Shown piece after piece: positions 25,930 through 37,745 of a stretch of 64,000 nt of DNA (position 1 is its first letter; each line of letters opens with the position of its first letter). Position numbers and translations under genes: made by a program. A model generated the notes under the pieces. That model had not been told where the DNA came from, did not search any database, and saw only the letters and a list, made by a program, of their open reading frames with translations. The stretch is taken from positions 62,001 through 126,000 of the forward strand of contig CAVYVI010000007.1 in NCBI GenBank assembly GCA_963771905.1, given 5' to 3'. This DNA comes from Palsa-147 sp963771905 (GTDB lineage: Bacteria; Acidobacteriota; Terriglobia; Acidiferrales; UBA7541).

Positions 25930-27231
25930 TTATTTGCGGTAGATGACGCCGTTTTTCATTACGAAGGAAACTTTTTGCAGGGCGGAGATGTCGTCGAGCG
26001 GATTGCCGGGGACGGCGACGACGTCGGCGGCGTAGCCGGGCTTTAGGACGCCGATTTTATCCTGCCAGGCCAATAACTTTGCGCCGTTGAGAGTGCCAGC
26101 TTGAATGGCGGCGAGCGGCGACATCCCGTATTTCACCATCAGGACAAATTCGAGAGCTTGCGTGCCATGCGGAAATGGGCCGACGTCGGAGCCCATGGCA
26201 ATGGGAACGCCGGCAGCGAGCTGACGTTTGAATTCGCGGGCGTGCAGGTCTTGCATCGCGCGTTCGCGAGCGGCGATTTCGGGCGTGGGGGCGTGATCGA
26301 TGAAATATTCGGAGATGGCAAAAGTGGGGAGGGCGAAAATCTGTTTTTCATGCATGATGCGCATGGTTTCGTCGCTGAGTTGATAGGCGTGTTCGATGGA
26401 TTCGACGCCGGCGCGAGCGGCGTAAATCGCGCCCGGTTCGCCGGTGCAGTGGACAGCGACGCGAGTGCCAACGCGCGCGGTCTCGTTGACGGCGGCTACG
26501 AGTTCGTCCTCAGAGTATTGGTAGGGAGTGGAGAGGCGGCCGTTGACGAGCTTGTCGGGGCCGGTCTCGTAAATTTTGATGAAGTCGGCGCCTTCCTTGA
26601 GTTGTTCGCGGATGACGGCGACGAGTTCGGGAATGTTGTTGGCGTAATCGGCGTTGGGAAGAACGTGCTGCGCAGGATTGAAGCCGATGGCGTCTTCGTG
26701 GCCGCCGAGAATGTTGATGGCATTGCCGCTGATGCGCAGGCGCGGGCCGGGAATCTGGCCGTTGTTGATGGCGTTGCGGACGGCGGTGTCGGCAGAGCCT
26801 GCACCTTCGGTACCCAAATCGCGTTCGGCGGTGAAGCCGGCCATGAGATCGGCGCGAGCGGAGAGAGTGGCCATGATGGTGCGCTGGGGAACGGATTCCT
26901 CGACGGTTTGAAGATCCTCGGCGCCGGGGTGAAGGAAGAGATGGACGTGGGCGTCGATGAGGCCGGGGAGAAGAGTGGTGTCGCCGAGATCGATGATTTC
27001 GGCCCCGGCGGGGCGAGTGACTTTCGCGCCGACTTCGGAGATGGAATCGCCGGAGATGAGGATTTCTCCAGGAGCGATAATGCGGCCGGATTCGACGTCG
27101 AGAAGGCGCGCGGCGTGGAGGACGATGGCGTGCGCGACTGGCGCGGATTGCGACTCGGAAGATTGCGCAGCCAGCGGCGCGACGGAAAGAAGCGTGAGAG
27201 CGAGGGCTAGCAAGATATTTGTGATTTTCAT
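25930..27231 (-). CDS. Secreted amidohydrolase, imidazolonepropionase-like
   Basis: 433 residues from the ATG at 27231; longer starts add Leu/Pro-rich non-signal sequence. Signal peptide MKITNILLALALTLLSVAP. Metal sites: DAHVHLFLHPG, FIKIYETG (probable carboxylated Lys), AVHCTGEPG, IEHAYQL and GSDVGPFPHGT. It ends with the usual KPGYAADVVAVPGNPLDDI. Same superfamily as the protein encoded at 22838 but clearly diverged. Likely a periplasmic hydrolase or peptidase; substrate unknown. Confidence 0.92.
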   Translation of the reverse strand: MKITNILLALALTLLSVAPLAAQSSESQSAPVAHAIVLHAARLLDVESGRIIAPGEILISGDSISEVGAKVTRPAGAEIIDLGDTTLLPGLIDAHVHLFLHPGAEDLQTVEESVPQRTIMATLSARADLMAGFTAERDLGTEGAGSADTAVRNAINNGQIPGPRLRISGNAINILGGHEDAIGFNPAQHVLPNADYANNIPELVAVIREQLKEGADFIKIYETGPDKLVNGRLSTPYQYSEDELVAAVNETARVGTRVAVHCTGEPGAIYAARAGVESIEHAYQLSDETMRIMHEKQIFALPTFAISEYFIDHAPTPEIAARERAMQDLHAREFKRQLAAGVPIAMGSDVGPFPHGTQALEFVLMVKYGMSPLAAIQAGTLNGAKLLAWQDKIGVLKPGYAADVVAVPGNPLDDISALQKVSFVMKNGVIYRK

Positions 27232-27395
27232 AGGTTCGCGGAGGGGAATATTAGCATGCGGCAAGGAGAGGGTGGAAGACTGCGTGAGAGGGAAGTTGGC
27301 GCTTGCCGCGCCGCACATTGACGCTCCGCGATTGAATGCAATCGGCGGACGAGCGTATGCTTTCGCGGCATTGGCCTGGAAGGGGTGAAACCGGG

Positions 27396-27749
27396 ATGGG
27401 ATTTCAACTCGAGACGCGGACGATCGAGCGCGTCGTCGTGGTGGAGGCGGTGGGAAGGCTCACATTGACCGACGGCCACACCAAACTGCGCGACCTGATT
27501 CACGTCTTGATCGGCGATGGAGCGAAGAAATTCATACTCAACCTCGAGCGGGTGGAATTTATCGACAGCTACGGCATCGGTGAGTTGGCGCGGTGCTATT
27601 CCGTGGTCCGGCAGATGGGAGGAGCGATGAAGTTGGGCGGCGTGAACCAGAAAGTGTTGGACTTGCTGACGATGTCGAAGCTCAACACGATTTTCGAGAT
27701 CTACGCGGGGGAGAGCGCTGCGCTTCAGGCATTCGGGCATCGTAGCTGA
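27396..27749 (+). CDS. STAS-domain anti-sigma factor antagonist
   Basis: 117 residues from an ATG at 27396 behind GGAAGGGG. One STAS domain: VVVVEAVGRLTLTDGHTKLRDLIH, then KKFILNLERVEFIDSYGIGELARCYSVVRQMGG. The DSYGIG loop has the Ser normally phosphorylated by an RsbW-type kinase. It should switch a sigma factor or another partner. A kinase of the right type is encoded at 3474, but these genes are 23 kb apart, so pairing is unproven. Confidence 0.88.
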   Translation: MGFQLETRTIERVVVVEAVGRLTLTDGHTKLRDLIHVLIGDGAKKFILNLERVEFIDSYGIGELARCYSVVRQMGGAMKLGGVNQKVLDLLTMSKLNTIFEIYAGESAALQAFGHRS

Positions 27750-27802
27750 AGGCAAAGAGACTTTTGCAAACTGAGGGGCCGCGCGGGGGTTCGGCCGCGG
27801 CG

Positions 27803-27865
27803 GACGCCTCCAGGACGGAAGAGGCGTCGCGCCTGTGCGCGGAACGGCGAGCGAATCGGCTCGCC
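27803..27865. terminator. Two hairpins between convergent genes
   Basis: First stem GACGCCTC/GAGGCGTC (27803-27810 with 27821-27828). Second stem GGCGAGC/GCTCGCC (27846-27852 with 27859-27865). Both are perfect. They lie between the ends of the STAS gene and the opposing NTF2-like gene and may end transcription from both sides. T-tracts are poor. Confidence 0.45.
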
Positions 27866-27920
27866 GGAGATTTGGAGCTGGGATTTACTTCACCTGAGCG
27901 TTTTGGGAACGGACAGCGAC

Positions 27921-28340
27921 TCACTTGCCGTCGCGCTTCGCGAAGACATCCATCCAGACAGATTTCCCGCTGGTATCTTTTCCATTCATCGTGCTCTTCT
28001 CGGTGTCGCTGCCTTGAACGACGGCAACGTTGCCGAGAACCTTTACGTCCATGGGGCCAAAGTCGAAGGACTTGACCGATAGCGAGCCGGATTTGATGCC
28101 TGCCAGATATTCCGTCTTCGTTTCCTTCTTGCCGTCGTAGCCGAGGCCGACCCAATCATCGGCGATGATCTGGCTCAGTTTGTCGGTGTTACCGGCCAAC
28201 ATCGCGTCTGTCCAATCGTGTTCGATTTGCTTGACGGTCTCGGCGACGCTTGGAACTTTTTCCGATGCCATTTTTGATTGGGCGAAAACGAGCCCGGCAC
28301 AGGCGCAAAACAACAGAACGGTTCCTGCGAGCTTCTTCAT
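27921..28340 (-). CDS. Secreted SnoaL/NTF2-like (DUF4440) protein with early stop
   Basis: 139 residues from an ATG at 28340 with GAGG just upstream. Signal peptide 1-20 (FCACAGLVFAQ). The NTF2-like fold is seen in VKQIEHDWTDAMLAGNTDKLSQIIADDWVGLGYDG. The frame ends FAKRDGK-TGA, but the same frame then reads VAVRSQNAQVK and a TAA at 27885. In this family the sequence is RDGKWVAVRSQ, so TGA replaces a Trp codon and removes the last 12 residues including the final strand. It could be a natural nonsense change or a base error. Confidence 0.8.
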   Translation of the reverse strand: MKKLAGTVLLFCACAGLVFAQSKMASEKVPSVAETVKQIEHDWTDAMLAGNTDKLSQIIADDWVGLGYDGKKETKTEYLAGIKSGSLSVKSFDFGPMDVKVLGNVAVVQGSDTEKSTMNGKDTSGKSVWMDVFAKRDGK

Positions 28341-28647
28341 GTGTCCTCTTTCGAAGTGGATTTGGGGATTCTCGGTGCGGGCCTGCGAAACTGGGCGTGA
28401 GTGTATACCTCGAGCGAGGAATGTCAATCGGCGATTCCGGCGGACAACGAGCGGCATTTTCGATTTGGACTTCTGGGTCGCAGACGCTATCTGCTTTTCA
28501 CGCATTCGGCACAACGAATGTGTCGCCCGAGCAGGCCGAGTGCGTTGCTTCGAGGGCGGGAGACGCGTAGGATGCGCGAGACAGAAGCTCGAGATCGGAA
28601 ATTTTGGGGAAGCGGCGCCGAAGCCGAAACCACAGGTGAGGACTCGT

Positions 28648-30615
28648 ATGAGAAAGCAGAAGCGTATTGCCGTACTGGCTTTGCTGGGCGCGTGCGGAGT
28701 GATGGCCGCGCTGACGGTTGCGCAAATGAACGCGCAGCAGGCCGCGATTGCGCCACCGGAAAGTATTGTCGCGGAAAATATACCGGCGATTCCGGCTGAG
28801 ATCGCCGAGACGGCGGGGCGCTACACGGATTATCGAAGCGCATTCGACGCGGACTGGCATCCGCAGCGGCGGGAGATGCTGATCTCGACGCGATTCGGCA
28901 ATACGTTCCAGCTTCATTTGGTGAGAACGCCGGAAGGCGCGCGGGAGCAGCTGACTTTTTTCCCGGAGCCCGTGCGAACAGGACGATTTCATCCCGAGCA
29001 CGGCGACTACATCGTTTTTCAGAAGGATACCGGCGGCGGCGAATGGTATCAGCTCTATCGTTACGATATCGCGAGCGGCGATAGCACGCTGCTGACGGAC
29101 GGCAAGTCGCGGAATCTTCTCGGACCGTGGTCATCGCACGGCGATCAGATCGCATACACATCGACGCGGCGCACCGGCCAGGATACGGACCTGTGGGTGA
29201 TGAATCCAGCCGACGCGAAAACGGATCGCATGCTAACGCAGCTCAAGGGCGGCGGATGGGAACCGGCGGACTGGTCGCCGGACGAAAAGAAAATTCTGGT
29301 GACGGAATATATTTCGCTGAACGAAACGTATTTGTGGCTGGTGAATTCGGAGACAGGGGAGAAATCGGAACTGACGCCGCGCGAGACTACCGAAAAAGCG
29401 GCGTACGCGAACGCGCGATTCAGCAAGGACGGGAAGGGAGTGTACTTCACGTCCGACAAAGGGTCGGAATTTTTGCGGCTGACGTACATGGACCTGGCGA
29501 CTAAGAAAACGAAGGTGCTCACGCCGGGTATTCCGTGGGACGTAAGCGAATTCGCGCTGTCATACGACGGGAAGAGAATCGCGTTTGTCACGAACGAAGA
29601 TGGCCAGACAGTGCTACACCTGCTCGCGACCGCGACGGGAGAAGAAGTGAAGCCGCGGCCGAAACTTCCCTCCGGACTGGTGTCGAACTTGCGGTGGCAT
29701 CGAAACAACCGAGATCTCGCGTTCTCGTTGACGTCAGCGCGGCTGCCGGGCGATTGTTTTTCGCTCGACGTCACGACGGGCAAGGTTGAGCGGTGGACGA
29801 CGAGCGAAACGGCGGTGAAGACCGATGCGTTCCCGGAGGCGGAATTGGTGCATTGGAAGAGCTTTGACGGGAAGATGATTTCGGGATTTCTCTATCGACC
29901 GCCGGCGAAATTTGAGGGCCGGCGTCCCGTGATGGTAGTGATACACGGCGGGCCGGAAGGGCAATCGCAGCCGAATTTTCTCGGACGGTTCAACTATTTT
30001 CTGAATGAGCTGGGAATCGCGCTGATTTATCCGAACGTGCGCGGCTCGACGGGTTACGGGAAAACATTTACGGAGCTGGATAACGGATTTCTCCGCGAGG
30101 ATACGTACAAGGACATCAACGCGCTGTTCGATTGGATCGGCGGGCGACCGGACCTCGATGCGGACCGCATTGCGGTGACCGGCGGGAGCTACGGCGGGCA
30201 CATGACGCTCGCGATCTCGACCTTTTACAGCAACCGGATTCGCTGCTCGATCGATGTCGTCGGGATGTCGAATCTTGTGACGTTCCTCGAACACACGGAA
30301 GCCTACCGGCGCGATTTGAGGCGTGTGGAATACGGCGACGAGCGCGATCCGAAAATGCGGGAGTTTCTCGAAAAAATCGCGCCGATGAACAACATCGAGA
30401 AAATCAAGAAGCCGATGCTGGTGGTGGCGGGGAAAAATGATCCGCGCGTTCCGGTGAGCGAATCGGACCAGATCGTCGCGGCGCTGAAACAGGAGGGAAC
30501 GCCGGTTTGGTACATCATGGCGAAGAATGAAGGCCACGGCTACCAGAAGAAGGAGAATCAGGACTATGAATTTTATGCCGCGGTCGAGTTTCTGGAGGAG
30601 TATCTGCTGAAGTGA
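28648..30615 (+). CDS. S9-family prolyl oligopeptidase
   Basis: 655 residues from an ATG at 28648 behind AGGTGAGGAC. Signal peptide about 1-30. An N-terminal beta-propeller (about 60-400; WSSHGDQIAYTS, WSPDEKKILVTEY) is followed by an alpha/beta-hydrolase domain. Catalytic Ser514 in GGSYGGHM, Asp598 in KNDPRVP and His630 in EGHGYQKKEN. It should cleave short peptides in the periplasm. No operon partners are evident. Confidence 0.93.
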   Translation: MRKQKRIAVLALLGACGVMAALTVAQMNAQQAAIAPPESIVAENIPAIPAEIAETAGRYTDYRSAFDADWHPQRREMLISTRFGNTFQLHLVRTPEGAREQLTFFPEPVRTGRFHPEHGDYIVFQKDTGGGEWYQLYRYDIASGDSTLLTDGKSRNLLGPWSSHGDQIAYTSTRRTGQDTDLWVMNPADAKTDRMLTQLKGGGWEPADWSPDEKKILVTEYISLNETYLWLVNSETGEKSELTPRETTEKAAYANARFSKDGKGVYFTSDKGSEFLRLTYMDLATKKTKVLTPGIPWDVSEFALSYDGKRIAFVTNEDGQTVLHLLATATGEEVKPRPKLPSGLVSNLRWHRNNRDLAFSLTSARLPGDCFSLDVTTGKVERWTTSETAVKTDAFPEAELVHWKSFDGKMISGFLYRPPAKFEGRRPVMVVIHGGPEGQSQPNFLGRFNYFLNELGIALIYPNVRGSTGYGKTFTELDNGFLREDTYKDINALFDWIGGRPDLDADRIAVTGGSYGGHMTLAISTFYSNRIRCSIDVVGMSNLVTFLEHTEAYRRDLRRVEYGDERDPKMREFLEKIAPMNNIEKIKKPMLVVAGKNDPRVPVSESDQIVAALKQEGTPVWYIMAKNEGHGYQKKENQDYEFYAAVEFLEEYLLK

Positions 30616-30651
30616 CGGACGCGAGACGCGCGCGTTCGTTTGACGAGAATT

Positions 30652-31995
30652 TCAGGCGCGGCGGCGGAGACGAGGTTCGAGCGAGGGAAAATCTTTCCGG
30701 AATTCGAGAACGACGAACCTGAGGCCCACAGCTGCGAGGACGATGATTTCCGGATCGATCATATGGCGATAGCGGATTTCGGGATGCGTCACGTAGTAGA
30801 CGAGCGGATAAATCAGGAGAACAAGCGCGTAGGGGAGCGCGGCGCGGCGATTTGTGCGAAAGGCCTGCCAGAGGCCGATGAGCATCACGATGGTTAGGAG
30901 CGCGGTAAGGTAAATGTTGCCCGGATTGTGGAGTTCGATTTCTAGATTCGCCGGATCGAGATTCCAGAACGCGGTCCACATGTAGATACCTCTTCTTAGC
31001 GACGTCACCAGGAACTGCGCCGGATGCCGAGCGATAAAGCCGAGGGCTTCGCGGCGCTTCTCCTGCATGAAAGGAATTTCTCCCAGGCGAACGAATTCGG
31101 CGAGCGCGTTGGCGTTTATGGATGGATGAGCGGAGGAATCAAGCCAGCTTTCGGTGTGACCGTCGTTGCCAATCCAAACTTCAAGCCAGAAATTATCGCG
31201 CAGTGGGATGGGTGTGTGGAAAGTGCGGTAATTGCGGATTTGCCACGGCAGAAGGACGAGGATGAGGCCGAACGTGGCGAGTGCGGCGGAGCTGAACCAA
31301 CGCTGACGATTTTTCCAGAGGGGCGAAAGCGCCCAGGCGGTGAGAAAAGGGAAAAGAGAAAGAGTGGAGGAGTTCGTCAACGCCGAGAGGCCACAGAGCA
31401 TGCCAAAACCGAGCCATATGTGGTTGGGCGCGGGCTGCTCGTTGAGCTTGAGAGACCAGAGAAAGAGGATTGCGAGGAGCAGGGCGCTCAAGCACGTTTC
31501 CCAAACGAAGGCGCCCGCGATGTAGATCGAGTACGGCCAGAGGGCCCAGAGCCAGGACGCGGCGACGGCGACGCTGCGGCCAAAGCTGCGCCGAGTGATG
31601 TAGAAAACGGGAATGCAGATGAGCGCGGAGAAAAGTGAATTGACGCTGAGAATCGCGAGCGCAGACTTTTCGCTGTAAATGCCGAAGAGCTTGAAGACCC
31701 CCGCGAGCAAGTAAGGATAGATGGGCGTCATCCAGGCGGTCGGGCCGGTCTCGACGAGCATGGGGTTGGCGTACCCGTGTCCCGCGGCGATGGAGCGCGC
31801 GATACGGCCGGTTTCGAAGCCGAACAGTAGATGGTTTTCGAAATCGTTCCATGTGTCGGTATAGAGGAAGCGGACGGCGACGAGGCGCAGGGCCAAGGCA
31901 ACAAGCGTGATGGTGGCGAGGGATTGCCAGACGGGGCGGTTCAGTGCCGGCGGGCCGCTGGTGACATTCGAGATTAGCTCGGGGCCATTGTTCAC
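30652..31995 (-). CDS. GT39/ArnT-like membrane glycosyltransferase
   Basis: 447 residues from a GTG at 31995; about ten to eleven membrane helices. The first periplasmic loop holds an acidic motif (YTDTWNDFENHLLFGFETGRIARSIAAGHGYANP), as in the dolichyl/undecaprenyl-phosphate sugar transferases. A soluble loop at about 270-335 (LRDNFWLEVWIGNDGHTESWL) precedes the last helices. It would transfer a sugar from a polyprenyl-phosphate carrier to a protein or lipid. Acceptor unknown. Confidence 0.85.
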   Translation of the reverse strand: MNNGPELISNVTSGPPALNRPVWQSLATITLVALALRLVAVRFLYTDTWNDFENHLLFGFETGRIARSIAAGHGYANPMLVETGPTAWMTPIYPYLLAGVFKLFGIYSEKSALAILSVNSLFSALICIPVFYITRRSFGRSVAVAASWLWALWPYSIYIAGAFVWETCLSALLLAILFLWSLKLNEQPAPNHIWLGFGMLCGLSALTNSSTLSLFPFLTAWALSPLWKNRQRWFSSAALATFGLILVLLPWQIRNYRTFHTPIPLRDNFWLEVWIGNDGHTESWLDSSAHPSINANALAEFVRLGEIPFMQEKRREALGFIARHPAQFLVTSLRRGIYMWTAFWNLDPANLEIELHNPGNIYLTALLTIVMLIGLWQAFRTNRRAALPYALVLLIYPLVYYVTHPEIRYRHMIDPEIIVLAAVGLRFVVLEFRKDFPSLEPRLRRRA

Positions 31996-32172
31996 GGCGA
32001 CACGATACCACCGATTGACGTGGTCAGGATATAACGCGACGAGGGTATTCAGGACTGGCGGCGAGGGATGTAGCCGGGGGCGTCGCGGGCCAGTTTCCGA
32101 CGATACGACTTACTTTGCTTTGATTGGTTGCTTCGCATTCCTGGTTACTGTTGACGAGCGCGCCGTTCGCTC

Positions 32173-32736
32173 TCAGTCCATCTTCCGAAGAATCTCATAA
32201 AAGGAATTCAAATCATCCCGGTCTCCGTAAAAGTCAGCCCTCCATTGGCCCTGGAGGATGAGACACGATGCGGAAGCTTGCTTTGGCGCTCTAGGGTACG
32301 AGGATTCCATGCAGATCGTTTCGTGAGCGCCGGAACCAATCCGCACGGGACCAGAGACAACTGCTCCAGCATCGGCTAGATACCAATAAATGCTTTCCCA
32401 AGAGCGGTAAATTTCTTCGGGCCTCGCGTGGGACGATGAAAAATTCCGACCAACTGAAATCATCCCGTAGAATCTGAGAGACCCCAGAACGGTGAGCGGC
32501 AGCTTTTCCATCTGGACGTCCATCGCATCAGTACTATATGCGACCCATCTGAGCGGCACGAAAACTCTCGTGCCTCGCGTCTCGACGGTGTTTCCATGAA
32601 TTAGGTGCCAACCTAACGTAAATATTGCCGGAGAAATGCTCATCAGGGCTATCGCCGCGATCGAAACAGCTCTCAACGCTCGGCATGCTCTCGATGAGAG
32701 CGTGAATAGCGGGCGAGTAGCCCATGATGCCTTCAT
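32173..32736 (-). CDS. Membrane-anchored protein of unknown function
   Basis: 187 residues. One membrane segment at about 22-45 (AVSIAAIALMSISPAIFTLGWHL), then a mostly soluble domain (RVFVPLRWVAYSTDAMDVQMEKLPLTVLGSL, SCLILQGQWRADFYGDRDDLNSFYEILRKMD). I do not recognise a family. Coding looks real from the hydrophobic profile; the start (ATG at 32736) has no strong ribosome site. It lies downstream of secA, same strand. Confidence 0.55.
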   Translation of the reverse strand: MKASWATRPLFTLSSRACRALRAVSIAAIALMSISPAIFTLGWHLIHGNTVETRGTRVFVPLRWVAYSTDAMDVQMEKLPLTVLGSLRFYGMISVGRNFSSSHARPEEIYRSWESIYWYLADAGAVVSGPVRIGSGAHETICMESSYPRAPKQASASCLILQGQWRADFYGDRDDLNSFYEILRKMD

Positions 32737-32825
32737 CCGCGCATTGTATTACCGCGTGTTCCGAATGTGTTTTGGGATGTTTCGGGGAGCCAATTTTGCG
32801 GGCGTCAGCGAGGTATTACCGAAAG

Positions 32826-35825
<3,000 letters not shown>

Positions 35826-36089
35826 AAAGACTATTAGATGCCGCGGGAAGCGTACTGATTCCGCGCGGCGTCGTTTGGTTCTCCCTTATATCTGAAGGAA
35901 GGCCCGCAGCATCGAGCGGCGCCTAATGAAGCGCGATTGCCGGTCGAAGAGCGCAAGGCGCAACAATTCATTGTAGCGTGTCCGCCGGTTGCGGCGCAAA
36001 GCCGGAGATGGAAGAGTGTGAGCGGCGACGCGGCGGGGCGGCTTGCTGCGTGGATTGGCGCGGTCTATGATGGATAAGCGAGGACACAA

Positions 36090-36905
36090 ATGCCCGATAA
36101 AGCCCCAATACCTGGAATAAAAAATTTGATTGCCGTGGCGAGCGGCAAAGGCGGCGTGGGGAAGACGACTGTCGCCGTGAATCTCGCGATCGCGTTGCAG
36201 AAGATGGGTTCGAAGGTGGGACTGCTCGACGCCGATGTCTACGGGCCGAACGTCCCCGTCATGATGGGCAGCACGGAACAGCCGCGTGCGGTGGATGAGC
36301 GGACGATTATTCCGGTGGAAGCGTACGGCGTGAAAATGATTTCGATGGGGCTGCTGAATCCGGGCGACAAGCCGCTGATTTGGCGCGGGCCGATGCTGCA
36401 CAGCGTGATTCAGCAATTTCTGCGCAGCGTGCAGTGGGGCGAGCTCGATTATTTGGTCGTTGATTTGCCGCCGGGAACGGGCGACGTGCAATTGACGCTG
36501 ATTCAATCGGTCGCGGTGACGGGCGTAGTGGTGGTGACCACGCCGTCGATTGTCGCGCTGGCGGACGTGCGCAAGGCCGTCGAGATGTTCCGGCAGGTGA
36601 ACGTCCCGATTTTCGGCGTGATCGAGAATATGAGCTATTTCAATTGCCCGCATTGCCAGGGACGGATCGATGTGTTTGGGCACGGCGAAGGTGCGCGCAT
36701 GGCGCAGGCGTTCGGCGTGCCGTTCCTTGGCGAGATTGAGATCGAGCCGCAGATTCGCATCGGCGGGGACACGGGGAAGCCTGTCGCGTCGCTTGGCGAA
36801 GACGCGCCAGGGGCGCCGAGCATCTACGCCGTGGCGCGGAATGTGGTGACGCGGGCTGCGGATTTGAATAAGGCATCTACAGGGTCCGTCGTGCAGATTT
36901 TGTGA
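36090..36905 (+). CDS. mrp: Mrp/NBP35-family iron-sulfur carrier ATPase
   Basis: 271 residues. Deviant Walker A GKGGVGKTT (19-27); DADVYGPNVPVMMG; DLPPGTGDVQLT; and the Fe-S cluster motif CPHC (Cys186 and Cys189). It binds and delivers Fe-S clusters to target proteins. The N-terminal DUF59 domain found in some relatives is absent. A GAGGA lies upstream of the ATG. The stop TGATG overlaps the start of a small Cys-rich gene. Confidence 0.92.
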   Translation: MPDKAPIPGIKNLIAVASGKGGVGKTTVAVNLAIALQKMGSKVGLLDADVYGPNVPVMMGSTEQPRAVDERTIIPVEAYGVKMISMGLLNPGDKPLIWRGPMLHSVIQQFLRSVQWGELDYLVVDLPPGTGDVQLTLIQSVAVTGVVVVTTPSIVALADVRKAVEMFRQVNVPIFGVIENMSYFNCPHCQGRIDVFGHGEGARMAQAFGVPFLGEIEIEPQIRIGGDTGKPVASLGEDAPGAPSIYAVARNVVTRAADLNKASTGSVVQIL

Positions 36906-37102
36906 TGCCTGCCGCGCATTGGGAGCGGGTCGTGCAAAGCCGTGGAACATGCGAATGCTTGTGTCACAGGGGCGGCACGGTCATCCATGTTGTGCCGTGT
37001 TGCAGCCAAACGTATCGGCATTCGTCCTCGTCAAAAACGCGGGATCCCGCTGAGGCTTCGTCTCCGAAAACTGCCAAGAAAAAAGACGATTTGCATAAAT
37101 GA
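36905..37102 (+). CDS. Small Cys/His-rich protein coupled to mrp
   Basis: 65 residues. The ATG lies within the TGATG that ends mrp, an arrangement typical of translational coupling. It carries CECLCHRGGTVIHVVPCC (Cys16, Cys18, Cys20, His21, His28, Cys32, Cys33), a plausible metal or cluster site, then a Ser/Lys-rich tail (SSSSKTRDPAE, TAKKKDDLHK). I do not recognise the family. Its position next to an Fe-S carrier gene hints at a metal-related role, but this is inference. It could also be a chance reading frame. Confidence 0.5.
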   Translation: MPAAHWERVVQSRGTCECLCHRGGTVIHVVPCCSQTYRHSSSSKTRDPAEASSPKTAKKKDDLHK

Positions 37103-37226
37103 CGCCGAATTCGTGAGGTCTCGCGTCCTTGTCTGGTCATGCCTCGTATGCTACTTTCGCTGTTTCTCTTGATAGAGTCGCGCGCGTCTGCGCGTGTGAA
37201 ATTACATTGTCAACGGGAGCGTTAGC

Positions 37227-37745
37227 TTGATTCGCGCATATGGTGGACGGACGCCCGAAATTGCAGCGTCGGCGTATATTGACGAAGCGGCGGTGGTGAT
37301 TGGCGACGTCGCGATCGGCGAGGACGCAAGCGTGTGGCCGGGCGTGGTGATTCGCGGCGACGTGCACTGGATTCGGATCGGCGCGCGAACGAATATTCAG
37401 GACGGCTCGGTGCTGCACGTGATGCGGGACGAGCATCCACTCACGCTCGGAGACAACGTGACGGTGGGCCACGGCGTGATTTTGCACGGCTGCACGATCG
37501 AATCGCGGTGCCTGATCGGGATGGGATCGATCATTTTGAACGGCGCGAAGATTGGAACAGGAAGCATTGTTGCGGCGGGGACGCTGGTGCCGGAAGGAAC
37601 CGTGGTGGCGCCGGGAAGCCTGTTCATGGGACATCCGGGAAAATTCCGGCGCGCGTTGACGGCCGAAGATCAAGCGTCGATTGACGCGTATGCGGAGCGT
37701 TACGTCGAGTACAAGAACATCTATCGCGCCGAGACCTCGAAGTGA
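37227..37745 (+). CDS. Gamma-carbonic anhydrase family protein
   Basis: 172 residues from a TTG at 37227 with GGGAG about eight bases upstream. Left-handed beta-helix hexapeptide repeats: VWPGVVIRGDVHWIRIGARTNIQDGSVLHV, then DEHPLTLGDNVTVGHGVILHGCTIESRCLIGMGSIIL. The His residues in HV, GHG and HGC are at metal-ligand positions. It may hydrate CO2 or act as an acyltransferase-like scaffold. The next gene, hisS, overlaps by four bases (GTGA). Confidence 0.9.
   Translation: MIRAYGGRTPEIAASAYIDEAAVVIGDVAIGEDASVWPGVVIRGDVHWIRIGARTNIQDGSVLHVMRDEHPLTLGDNVTVGHGVILHGCTIESRCLIGMGSIILNGAKIGTGSIVAAGTLVPEGTVVAPGSLFMGHPGKFRRALTAEDQASIDAYAERYVEYKNIYRAETSK

Noticed and set aside
27921..27923. TGA read as Trp (code change) across the window
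   Set aside because: TGA is used as the normal stop for many intact genes here (for example the gamma-carbonic anhydrase, S9 peptidase and mrp genes), so a general reassignment is not supported.
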